Assembly: GCA_038380795.1 (NCBI GenBank)
Contig: CM076261.1
Span: forward strand, 37,473,866 to 37,537,865
Length of the DNA: 64,000 bases
Direction: 5' to 3'
From: Pyrocephalus nanus
Lineage: Eukaryota; Chordata; Aves; Passeriformes; Tyrannidae
Each line of letters begins with the position of its first letter. Position 1 is the stretch's first letter. Made by a program: the position numbers and the translations under genes. Below the pieces are notes generated by a model that saw only the letters and a program-made list of their open reading frames with translations, was not told the DNA's origin and did not search any database. Positions 11,045-19,990 of the stretch are shown one piece after another.

Positions 11045-11602
11045 TGACTAGAGACATGCAAACTCCACCTAAACATAAAGAAAATAGAATAAAAGTAAGT
11101 TGGGAATAGTGGGAAAGTGGAAGAAGACCACCAAAACTGCTGGCTGAGTCCATTTTCCCCTCCCAGAGGGATGCCTTGGGTGAGAAATATACTCTATGCA
11201 TGTTAAATACTGCTTTTAGAACTAGAGCTTTTGCTTGGGCTTACCCCATAGCATATTAGTAGATTGCTTCATATTAGAGCTTGTGCTTGCTTAATATATG
11301 TATCAATAGAATGCTTTAAAACATGTTTTTGCAGTGGACACTGTCACCGACAACCTTCAAACCTTATTAATGTCACAATTGTATTAATAAAAAATGTTAT
11401 TCTGTAAACTCTTCAGTGAGCCCTTGCAGTCACCAGCAGTGGATAACAGCAGCTGCAGGGCCCTCTGAGTGGTCTTGGCTCTGTTGAGCTCACCCTAAAG
11501 AGGGAGGTTGAGGTACCCTCCAATCTTGTGAATCTGTTGGTGAAGAGTCTCACTGAGAGACTGTCGGGCACCAGGGTCTTGACTCTCCTGGGGATATCAA
11601 CA
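11045..11602 (+). mobile_element. Probable LTR of an endogenous retrovirus (LTR 3)
   Basis: In plus orientation the sequence runs from a possible TG start (TGACTAGAGACATGC) through an AT-rich U3, an AATAAA signal at 11386-11391, and about 200 bases of GC-richer U5. The U5 ends CTCCTGGGGATATCAACA, a form common at LTR ends. The text GGCACCAGGGTCTTGACTCTC just before the end is also of LTR U5 style. Only the right end is convincing; the left end could be elsewhere between about 11000 and 11150. No target duplication was found. A short minus-strand open frame over the U5 (11413-11607) is incidental. Confidence 0.5.
11386..11391 (+). terminator. AATAAA polyadenylation-type signal in LTR 3
   Basis: The hexamer sits in ATTAATAAAAAATG at the junction between the AT-rich left part and the GC-richer right part of the LTR-like segment. 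That is the position expected for the R region. Confidence 0.4.
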
Positions 11603-12329
11603 CACAAAATCTAAACTCCCACCTTTCATGTGACACCATTGCTTTGCGGAAGGTGTTGCTGGAAAGCTATACCTTGCTTCTGTGTAGTGTGCTAGATTCT
11701 AGTACCCAGGTGTTTGGAAACATATTTAACTTGAGCTTTTCCTTGTCTCGGCTATGTGGCTTTTGCTAGGTATTAACAATGGAAGGGACAGCCTGAATTA
11801 TGAGTTCCAGTATATACCACTCAGTTACTGGCAATTTTTTTTTTTTTTTTGACCATTCTTCACAGAATTTGAATGGATTTTGGAGGGAGCAGTAAAACTG
11901 ACAACTGATAAACTGCATGTATAGCCACAGTGGTGCTAAGTCATTCAAAGGGAAGTTTGCATGTAAATTATTTTAAGGAAAGGTTGGGGGGTTTGTTGTT
12001 GTTGTTTTTTACTTTTTCCTTTTTACACTTTTTTTGTTTCTTGGCCTTATTTTTAGAAATAGCTAAAGTATCCCCAAAACTTTCACCGAAGGTTGAAAGG
12101 TTGGAGGTTTGCCAAATTTTGTTTTGCTCAGCAGCATGCCATGAGAAATGTCAGGCAATAAGAGGTGTTCCTAGCTGATTTGTTCCAGTTTTACTCCTGT
12201 TTCATAGCTGTGTAACTATTGATTTCTCTGTAGCTAACCCAGTAGCTAAATTAAATTAGCCACAATTAAAATGAAAGAAAAATTTAAAAAAAAATTAAAA
12301 AAGGAAATCAAAGGACTATGAAGAGGTAA
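11603..12329. other. Non-coding stretch between LTR 3 and the nested CR1s
   Basis: No gene is recognised. It holds a 16-base T-run at 11835-11850 and AT-rich sequence towards 12300. Part of the right end may be very decayed CR1 sequence upstream of the recognisable block beginning near 12330. Confidence 0.4.
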
Positions 12330-12903
12330 AATTTAAAAGAGTTGCAGAGAATCTGGTCCAGTGTGAGAGCTGATATTTCAAGGACTATCATAGCAAGCGT
12401 GGCAGAAGGCCAACATGGATCAGCAAGGTATTTCTGATTGAGCCTAACTAGATAAAAAAAGAACACAAAAGCTGGAAGCAGGGATAGGGTAGCTGGTAGG
12501 AATATAGAAGCATTGCCTAAGCATGCAGAGATGGAGCTAGGAAAGCCAAAGCTCGGCTGGAATTGGAATTTGTGAGGGATGTGAAGGACAGCCAGAAAGG
12601 CTTCTATATGCACATTAGCATAAAAGGAAGGTGAAAGAAATGTTGGACAATTTCTTGCTGGGGCTGGAAAGATAGTGACAAATGACACAGAGAAAGCCTA
12701 GGTACCCAATACTATTTTACCTCATTTTTTCCACTGGTTAGATTTACCTGTGTGCCTTCTAGGTCCTTATGTCTGTTAGCAGAGTCTGTGAGAGAACAGT
12801 ATTACCAACAATAAAGGTAAGATCGAGTGAAGATGTACTTAAGCCACACAGACAAACACAAGGTCAAGGGGACACAAGGGTGCTGGGGGACTTAGCTGCT
12901 GTT
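12330..12903 (+). mobile_element. Older CR1-type LINE, left part (plus strand, mid-ORF2)
   Basis: In plus orientation this is decayed CR1 ORF2 from the linker between the endonuclease and reverse-transcriptase domains. The clearest part is 12520-12615, where AGGAAAGCCAAAGCTCGGCTGGAATTGGAATTTG and the following GTGAGGGATGTGAAGGACA correspond to the family's RKAKAQLELNLARDVK-type block (here with substitutions and stops), then a KGFY-like block. Sequence around 12840-12895 (AGGGTGCTGGGGGACTTAGCTGCTG) corresponds to the CR1 stretch just before the reverse-transcriptase fingers. It then stops abruptly where the minus-strand element begins. The continuation is at 14181-15058. The left boundary is approximate. 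Confidence 0.65.
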
Positions 12904-12984
12904 CATAGAATCTTAGAATCAGCTGGTTTGAAAGGACCTCTGAGATCATCAAGTCCAACCCTTGATCCAACACCACCATGGTTA

Positions 12985-13260
12985 CTAGGCCATGGCACTA
13001 AGCGCCACATCCAATCTTATCTTAACCTCTAGGGACTGAGAATCCACTACCTCCCTGGGAAGCTCATTCCAATGCATGATTACCCTCTCTGTAAAGGATT
13101 TCTTCCTAATATCCAACTTAAACCTCCCCTGGAAGAGCTTGAGACCATGCCCTCTTGTCTTACTTGCAGTTGCCTGGGAGAAGAGACCAACCCCCACCTG
13201 GCTATAATCTCCTTTCTTGATAAGGTCTCCCCTGAGCCTTCTCTTCTCCAGGCTAAACAA
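12985..13260 (-). pseudogene. CR1 ORF2 C-terminal remnant (younger copy)
   Basis: This minus-strand open piece has the blocks [12 protein letters not shown] near its N end, then [27 protein letters not shown] and the final basic/hydrophobic tail, in the order expected of the CR1 ORF2 C-terminus. A frame change near its upstream end separates it from the 13643-13080 piece. It is a dead relic with no independent start. Confidence 0.82.
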
Positions 13261-13643
13261 CCCCAGCTCCTCAGCCTCTCCTCATAGGACTTGTGCTCCA
13301 GTCCCTTCACCAGCCTGGTTGCTCTTCTCTGGACCTGCTCCAGCCCCTCAATATCCTTCCTGAACTGAGGGGCCCAGAAATGGACACAGCACTTCAGATG
13401 TGGCCTCACCAGCACTGAGTGCGGGGGAAGGATCACTTCCCTGGTCCTGCTGGCCACACTGTTCCTGATCCAGGCCAAGATGCCATTGGCCTTCTTGGCC
13501 ACCTGGGCACACTGTTGGCTCATGTTCAGCCTCCTTTCAATCCAAACTCCCAGATCCTTTTCCACCTGGCTGCTCTCCAGCCACTCTGTGCCCAGCCTGT
13601 AGCGCTGCAGGGGTTGTTGTGGCCAAAGTGCAGGACCCAGCAC
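13080..13643 (-). pseudogene. CR1 ORF2 thumb/connection region remnant
   Basis: 187 codons are open on the minus strand. Recognisable CR1 blocks in order are [62 protein letters not shown], and [15 protein letters not shown] followed by SYEERL. After that the frame slips and the end of the open piece is out of phase with the real protein. Upstream it overlaps the 14089-13526 piece in another frame, so a small indel lies near 13530-13640. Confidence 0.85.
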
Positions 13644-14089
13644 TTGGCCTTGTTGAACCTCATCCCATTGGAATCAGCCCCACTCTCCAGTCTGTCCAGG
13701 TCCCTCTGCAGAGCCCTCCTGCCTTCCAGCTGACTGACACTCCTCCCCCACAAAAAAAAAAAAAAAAAAAAAAAATCTGCAAATTTACTAATGGTGGACT
13801 CAATACCCTCGTCTAAATCATTGATAAAGATGTTAAACAGGACTGGGCCCAGCACTGATCCCTGGGGAACATCACTGCTGATGGGACACCAGCTGGATGC
13901 AGCCCCGTTCACCAGCACTCTCTGGGCCCGGCCCTCCAGCCAGTTCTTAACCCAGCACAGAGTGCCCCTGTCCAAGCTGTGGGTTGCCAGCTTTTCCAGC
14001 AGTATGCTGTGGGAGACAGCTGTCAAAGGCTTTGCTAAAGTCCAGATAGACACATCCACAGCCTTCTCCTCATCCACCAGGCGGGTCAC
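13526..14089 (-). pseudogene. CR1 reverse-transcriptase palm remnant with poly-Phe in the active site
   Basis: 187 codons are open on the minus strand. Visible blocks are [29 protein letters not shown], then [14 protein letters not shown] and INDL, which are reverse-transcriptase palm motifs. The catalytic region should follow at the FADD block. Here KFAD is present, but the second Asp and the residues after it are lost, and the 24-base A-run (13752-13775) is read as a stretch of Phe before the frame continues as CR1 ([15 protein letters not shown]). The frame stays open through the run. Whatever its age, this copy cannot encode an active polymerase. Confidence 0.85.
13752..13775. repeat. A24 homopolymer inside a CR1 reverse-transcriptase region
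   Basis: Twenty-four consecutive A on the plus strand, between CTCCCCCAC and TCTGCAAATT. In other CR1 copies this place carries about a dozen bases coding for the residues just after the first Asp of the catalytic pair. Here they are replaced rather than merely interrupted. Slippage expansion after a point change, a patch repair event or an assembly artefact are all possible. Confidence 0.9.
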
Positions 14090-14180
14090 CTGATCAAGTT
14101 GATCAGAAAGGACCTCATTCTGGCTGGATCTGATCCCTTGTCCATCCTGCAGGTGCTGTGTGTGATTGCTGTGTGATTGT

Positions 14181-15058
14181 CATAGTTGTTATGAGGCTGC
14201 TGATAACTTGAAAAAGAGAAACAATAGCCCATCTTGAAGACTGGGAAGAAGGATTCACAAAACTACAAGCCTGTAAGCCTCATCTCATGTCCTGGGAAGT
14301 CTTCGCTAACAAACTGGATGCTTATGCAGAGTACACTTCCCATACATTTCTGGACAATAGTGGCCTGAAGAAAGGCCGGAAGATGGGGTTGTTGGTCAAG
14401 GGACAACACAATCCAGAGAAAGGTAATGAAAAGAACAGAATCAATTCAGCTTTGGTAAATATAAGTTTCTGTACTTGTGATGGACTAAACTCATGCAGGA
14501 CCGCAGTCTTGGTGTCAGCTGGCTAGAATGCTGCTTTACAGAATGCAGGACCCAGGTTTCTAGGTGAAAAAACAGTTGAATTGGAGAAGTCAGAAGTGCA
14601 CCCTTACCTCAATGAAGGCCACCCACATACTTGATTAGATTAGAAACAAGACAGAGAACAGTCCAAGCAGTGAATTTTGTGCCCTACTTGACTTGTGTGA
14701 TCAAATACAAAGTATTGTATTCAGCTTGGGGCTCTTTGATAAAAAAACACTGACTTAGCACTGTAAAAATACAGAAAGTGGAGCCAGGCTGTTCTCAAAG
14801 GTGCACAGTGGAAGAAGAAGAGGCAATGGACACAAGCTGGATAATTCCAACTAGATAAAAGGGAAACATTTCCATCATAAAGTGGTGGTTATTCAGGTAG
14901 AGCAGATGCCTGGGGAATCTGTGGGATTTCTTCTCTTGTAGATATTTTAAACTCAGCTGGACACTATCCTGAGTAACCTGATCAGTGTGGCAGGGTAAGA
15001 AGTTGGGTTAAATGACCTTTGGAAGTTCCTCCCAATCTACATTTTCCTGTGATAATGT
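14181..15058 (+). mobile_element. Older CR1-type LINE, right part (plus strand, decayed, with internal loss)
   Basis: This is the plus-strand continuation of the element at 12330-12903. Around 14210-14300 the sequence corresponds to the CR1 GKKE..NYRPVSL..PGK block (seen here as GKKDSQNYKPVSLIS). Between about 14330 and 14640 I cannot align it to CR1, and roughly a kilobase of reverse-transcriptase sequence is missing. From about 14640 to 15058 it is again CR1-like: the 3' part of ORF2, then the 3' UTR (TAAATGACCTTTGGAAGTTCC), ending in a decayed terminal repeat (TTTCCTGTGATAATG). It is more diverged than the inserted minus-strand copy. Confidence 0.62.
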
Positions 15059-16514
15059 AGAAATGCTTACGACAAACTTTACATTCCAAGGAAACCAGCC
15101 ACGGTGGGAATTGTGCTGTAGGGTGTAGTTTTACTTTACTTTATATTTTACAGATAACGGATTATATATCATAATTCTCTTGAGTAGCATGCATCTCTTT
15201 AACTCCTAGATACCTGGATAGCATGAAACCTTTATGACATTAAGGTCTGCTAAGCTCTTTCAGAATGCTGACCATCTAGAAGCTAGTGTCTGCATAGAAT
15301 ATATTTATTTGTTCAAATACCCAGTGGCAACAGTATATCTATCTAGTCTAAAATGATGTTTCACAAAAATAAATTTACAAGCACCAGGCATAGCAAGGAA
15401 GTAGGGTGATAAAAAAAACCCAAATACAGAACCATAGATGAAAGTGTTAAACTAAAAAAAAGGGAAAAAACCCAAAACACAACATTGCAACAAAACAGAA
15501 ACAAAACCAAAACCAACAACAGAAAATAACACAACAGAAAATCAATCCAATGTCGAACACGTTCCTAGGCCTTTTGGAGCAGAAAGAGAAAAAGCCAATG
15601 AGTGTATTTTTCATGGGAATTATAATTATTACAGAGCATTTATTCATGTCTTTGCACATAGTCCTCTAAGATCAGAATTAATCTTTATGTAGTTCAGTTG
15701 AAGGCCATAAAGTTGCATCAAGGAACAATGGGTACATTTTTGCAGCACACCATCCAGTTGTTACTTTATTAATTTGTTCAGCCTATTAAAAAAAGAAGCA
15801 ATCCTGACTCCTGCGCCTCCTCTAATGTCCTAAAAGTAAAAGCTAGTCATGTATACTCAAATCAAAGTAAAATACAGCAAAGTACAGAATCACTGATGAA
15901 TCTTGCCAAGGAGCTATTCTTAAGCCTACACCTTTTACTTCCTTCTTAATTTTCACGGCACAAAATGAAAATTTCCGATTGCATTCACATCCCATGTGTT
16001 TCCTTGTGTTTTTGTAAAAGATGTAATAGCTCAGCCCTGCTTTTTCATAAATACTAGCAACAGTGTTTGAAAATACAAGAAGCAAACAAGCAGATCCTCA
16101 CTCCAGTTTTCTGTCTTAGCAATTAGCTAGTTACATTTATCTTGTTCACATCCATGCATCAAAATTGAAGAAGCCAATTCTTAAGACAGTCAATAGTTAC
16201 ACCCAAGTCCATTTGGGAAGCTGATACTGTAGCATTTTAATGATATCCTATGTTTTTAGGCAATTATTTTAATGAATATTCTGTCTGATTTTGCTAAATA
16301 CCATGCTCCAATATTTCTTTCATTTTTCATTACATGCCTCATCAGTGTTTTGAATATTTCTTTTCCAGTAAGTTGTGTGTGCAGTGCCAGCAGTATTGAA
16401 TCAATACATCATTTTATGGCCATACACTTTTTACTACCAATTGTAAATCTTTTTTTTTTTTAAATGTATGACTTCAGTTGAAAAGCACTTAGATTTTCTT
16501 AGGTCAGCATTAAG

Positions 16515-16515
<1 letters not shown>

Positions 16516-16546
<31 letters not shown>
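16516..16546. repeat. (TA)n microsatellite
   Basis: An uninterrupted alternation of T and A over 31 bases. Likely length-variable between individuals. Confidence 0.9.
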
Positions 16547-16549
<3 letters not shown>

Positions 16550-17228
16550 ATTCATATGGAATCAACATAAAAATTATATTTCTTGCATGCTCACTTTTCA
16601 TCCTCATAACAAAAACAGAAAATATGAGAGACTATGTTTCTTGGAAAATAAGGAGGGTTCACAGACTGCTATTCATTCTATGGAGTTTTGGTTAATTCAT
16701 TTGAAGGAGGACTTATTTAAAAGCCATCAAAACTGATAAAAATACTTTATTTTACATTTTTTAATTTCAGTTTGATACACCACAACAGATGTTGGCTTGG
16801 ACTCTTATATGACTTATTTAAATATAACATTTTACTCATCTATGCACAGAGGAAGGAATTATAATTCTTCATTAATTTGAATTTAGAAGAAATTAACCCC
16901 TCCCCAAATCCCAAATCCAACTAAGAAATAACATAATTATAGAGGTATTCTCCCTTACTGTACAGTGGGGAAATCAATACAAATACTGCTGAAGTATTTT
17001 CAGCCAAACTAAAGCAGGAGTAACGCCATGTAGCATGTATAGTTTAACAATTATAGTTGCATATTTCTCATGGTAAAGTTACAACTTACCAAAGCAATTA
17101 TTTGAAGAGGTTTAAGTCATTTTCCTTCACCTTATATGCTGATAATAATAGAACTAAATGTTTACTTTTAATCTACCGCCTTATTCCTTAAAGTCAGAGT
17201 TGTTAAGAAATAACAAGTGTATCTTATT

Positions 17229-17245
17229 CCCCCCCCCCCCCCCCC
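17229..17245. repeat. C17 homopolymer
   Basis: Seventeen consecutive C on the plus strand (G17 on the minus), followed by TTCTTCCCCGGGAAAAGAAG, itself an imperfect inverted repeat around CCCGGG. Such runs are rare in AT-rich DNA and are prone to assembly error. Confidence 0.9.
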
Positions 17246-19225
17246 TTCTTCCCCGGGAAAAGAAGGGAGAAAGAAGAATATTCATTAAAAACTGCTGCTT
17301 TGATATTGAAAATCATATGAACTGAAAATAGTTAATGGCTAATGAAATGTGTAGTCAAGGTCAGAGTAATACTGTCTTTAGAATTTTAACTGTGATGAAT
17401 TTACTCTTCCTTGTCATCTCCTCCCAAAAGTCAGAAAAGGTCTTACATTACCTTGAAGTAGCAATGACATTACCCTTAAAATGAGAAACCCAAATGTTGT
17501 CCGTTCTGTCTGAATTTTAGGCCAGGTGGCCAAAAAGATAATGTGACAACTTTAGGAAAAAATTTCCTACTCATTCGTACTTTCTGAGCTGATTCATTGA
17601 CTCGTCCTTAAAAGCTGACAAGTTAAACATGAAGAATACTAAAAAAAAAGAAAGTAGAGACAATATTTTTATGCAACACAGTGTCATATCAGAAAGAAGG
17701 TTCAGGTTTACAGCCTTAAATCCTGATATGTCTGGGGAGGGCTGAGGTTTTAAACTTCAGGACAGATTCTCAAACCCATGACAGAGTCATGATAACTTAC
17801 ACCTCCCTCAGAGAGAAGTTGGAGTGAATAAGAAATGTCAAGCAGTTTCATAGTTATAGTCTGTCTCATTTATAAATTCCAAATCAGGTGTTCTCTTTGA
17901 GTGTCTAATGCTTTCCAAAATCTTCTGGAATTTTTAAGTATACTTTATAAATTTTTAAGCAATGTGTAAAACTTTCTATGACAGCTGGAAAATGAAGAAT
18001 CAGCCTTTGCTTATGATATTAAGGTAGCAATTTTTCATCAGAACAAATTAATCAGAGTTTATATAAGGCAAGGAAATAAGACTTCTGTGATATCTCTCAG
18101 CAAATTCAGATACAAAATTGATGTTTATATAAGTATGGTTATTGATTAAATCAGGTTTTTGTGTTTTTGTTTCTCTTCTATCTCAGAAATGGCTTGCAAA
18201 AAGATTATCAGATTTTTCTCTCCAGGATAAAGTCTATTATTTTTTGCATTGTGTACTATGGTGCCATTCATTTCAATGAGTAATTTTTGGATGATTTTTT
18301 ATGTTTTATTGTGGAATTAAATCTTTAATAGTGGAATAAGGAAAAGCAATAATGAGTAGCAAACTGTGTATTCCCAACATGGAATTTATGAAAGTATAGA
18401 GACCTAATAGTAACATTCAGCTTGAGAGTACTAGGTGATTAAAGGTGGATTCAAACTAATGCATTAGTCAAGGTATGTAAATCAAGAGAAATGGATCTGA
18501 GCAAATTGTTCTGCCATTTCTGTTGTTTACCAGTTATAAAATAAACAGAATAATGACCTAATGTATGTGGTAAGCACATTTCTTATTTTACTTGAGAACT
18601 GAAAATGAAAAAAACCCTACAGATCTTGTCAGAGTCGATATGAAAAAGACTGGTTGATCTATTACATCTTGGTAGATAATGATAAATTCAGTAGCCACTG
18701 TGAACTTTCTTCTGCAAATTTGTGATCACTCACGCTGCTCCTACTTTGTAACAGTGGAATACAGAGTAAAGCCAGTTCATTTGTTTCCACAGCTTTTCCC
18801 CCAGCCGATTACAGTGAACATAAATCATTAAAGTCAAGTTTTTCTGAGAACTTTCAATGTCTTCACTTTATTCCATTTCCCCCCCTCTCTTCCTTGCTTT
18901 TCCTTTGTTACTCGTCAGGAAACTGCATATTTACCAAGGTTGTATTCCTAGAATTTCTGTGTTTTGGAGAGCAAAAATGGTAACAATATACACTGGAGTA
19001 ATGAAGCCTATATTTATTGCTGGGGAGGTAAAAGAGAGGAAAGACATGAGCATGAAATGTTCTGATATGTTTGTGGCAACTACAGTCTACTCTGCAGTGT
19101 GGTCATCTGCCCCATTAAAAGAGGTCATGGAAATGTAGTCAGACAGATACTGGATTCGAAGGAAGGGATAAGGAATAGGCTACTCCAGGCAAAATACTTT
19201 CACGTAAATATCAACAGCAAATTTA

Positions 19226-19292
19226 AAATAGAATAGACTATTTTAATCGAAAGGGACTTAAAATGAACATCTAGTCCTTTACATATGCAGCA
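19226..19292 (-). mobile_element. CR1-like 3' end fragment (minus strand)
   Basis: AATAGACTATTTTAATCGAAAGGGACTTAAAATG and the following CATCTAGTCC look like a decayed form of the CR1 3' UTR end in reverse orientation (compare AAGGGACC..GATCATCTAGTCC in better copies elsewhere in this window). The usual C-terminal ORF2 sequence does not follow. It is either the 3' end of the element whose endonuclease part lies at 19330-19765, with the middle deleted, or a separate short insertion. Confidence 0.5.
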
Positions 19293-19329
19293 AATACAGC
19301 CACTCCACTCGAAAGGAGATCAAGTCATT

Positions 19330-19765
19330 TTAAAGTGAGCATGTAAAAAAAGAGGGCACATTTCCCTTTGTTTAGCTCTCAACAGAAAATGAATTTGATT
19401 TCCAGTGCTTACATCCTGGCTGGGCAATCAGTAGTAGACACCCACTACATCTCCTTTGTTTTCCATCCCCCTAATCCTCACCCAGAGGATCTCAATCCCA
19501 TCACCACTAGCTGTAAGGGCTGTGCAATCAAACTTCTTCCTTAACTGTGGTGTGACACCTCCACCTCATCTGCTCTGCCTATTCCTCCTTGAAAGACCTG
19601 CAGCCCTCCATCTCAGCATTCCAACTGTGGGACTCGTTCCACCAAGTCTCACTAATGCCAATCATATTGTAGCTCTGGAAGCTCACCAATGCTTACAGTT
19701 CATCCTGCATGTTTCTCATGCTGCATGTGTTGGTGTACAAGCATTTCAGATATGCTTCTGAGCCC
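19330..19765 (-). mobile_element. CR1-type LINE endonuclease-domain fragment (minus strand)
   Basis: Read on the minus strand from 19765 down, the sequence encodes decayed pieces of the CR1 ORF2 N-terminal endonuclease. In order these are an LYTN..SM-type block near 19745-19705, GISETWW near 19665-19640, GIEILWVRI-like text near 19497-19472 (in a shifted frame), and a GVYY block near 19444-19430. Their order and spacing suit an APE-type endonuclease. Several stops and frameshifts interrupt it. This is the only part of the window where the 5' half of a CR1 ORF2 is seen; all other copies are 3' fragments. Confidence 0.65.
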
Positions 19766-19990
19766 TCTGTGCTCCCAGAAGCAGAGTAAATGTTCCCAAT
19801 GGTATTGACGCTCCCAGGCAATGCGATGGCAGCCTTTGGCATACCTACTGCAATCCGCTGTATCCAGCTTAAGGCCCACTCAATCAGCCCTGACAGCTTA
19901 TGCCCAAAGATCCATTTTACTCACCAGGACAGTTGGATCCTGTTGAACTCCAGGCACAACTTATCCTTTGAAGTCTCTCCAGTGGTTTAA
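19766..19990 (-). mobile_element. Possible upstream extension of the CR1 endonuclease fragment
   Basis: The GC-richer composition continues beyond the start of the endonuclease domain to about 19990. In an intact CR1 this would be the ORF1-ORF2 junction. I do not recognise specific motifs here. The assignment rests on continuity of composition and orientation only. Confidence 0.3.

Larger units (their letters stand above)
12904..14180 (-). mobile_element. Younger CR1-type LINE inserted into the older one (minus strand, 5'-truncated)
   Basis: The 3' end is at the left: CATAGAATCTTAGAATC at 12904-12920 is the reverse complement of the CR1 terminal repeat, followed by the standard 3' UTR text. 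Moving right (upstream on the minus strand) come the ORF2 C-terminus, thumb region and most of the reverse-transcriptase palm, up to about 14180. The element is better preserved than its flanks, with long open pieces at 13260-12985, 13643-13080 and 14089-13526 joined by two frame changes. It is flanked on both sides by plus-strand CR1 sequence, so it most likely landed in an existing copy. A 24-base A-run at 13752-13775 replaces part of the catalytic region. It is 5'-truncated like nearly all CR1 copies. Confidence 0.88.
15059..19225. other. AT-rich non-coding stretch, no gene seen
   Basis: No recognisable exon or mobile element. Contents are an A/C-rich AAACCAAAACC-type patch at about 15450-15540, a perfect TA dinucleotide run at 16516-16546, and a 17-base C-run at 17229-17245. 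Open frames are short and low in complexity. Confidence 0.6.

Noticed and set aside
12308..12688. 126-codon minus-strand open frame
   Set aside because: Antisense to the older plus-strand CR1 ORF2; no protein family resemblance.
13419..14093. Plus-strand open frames of about 65-105 codons over 13.4-14.1 kb
   Set aside because: Antisense shadows of the minus-strand CR1 reverse-transcriptase region.
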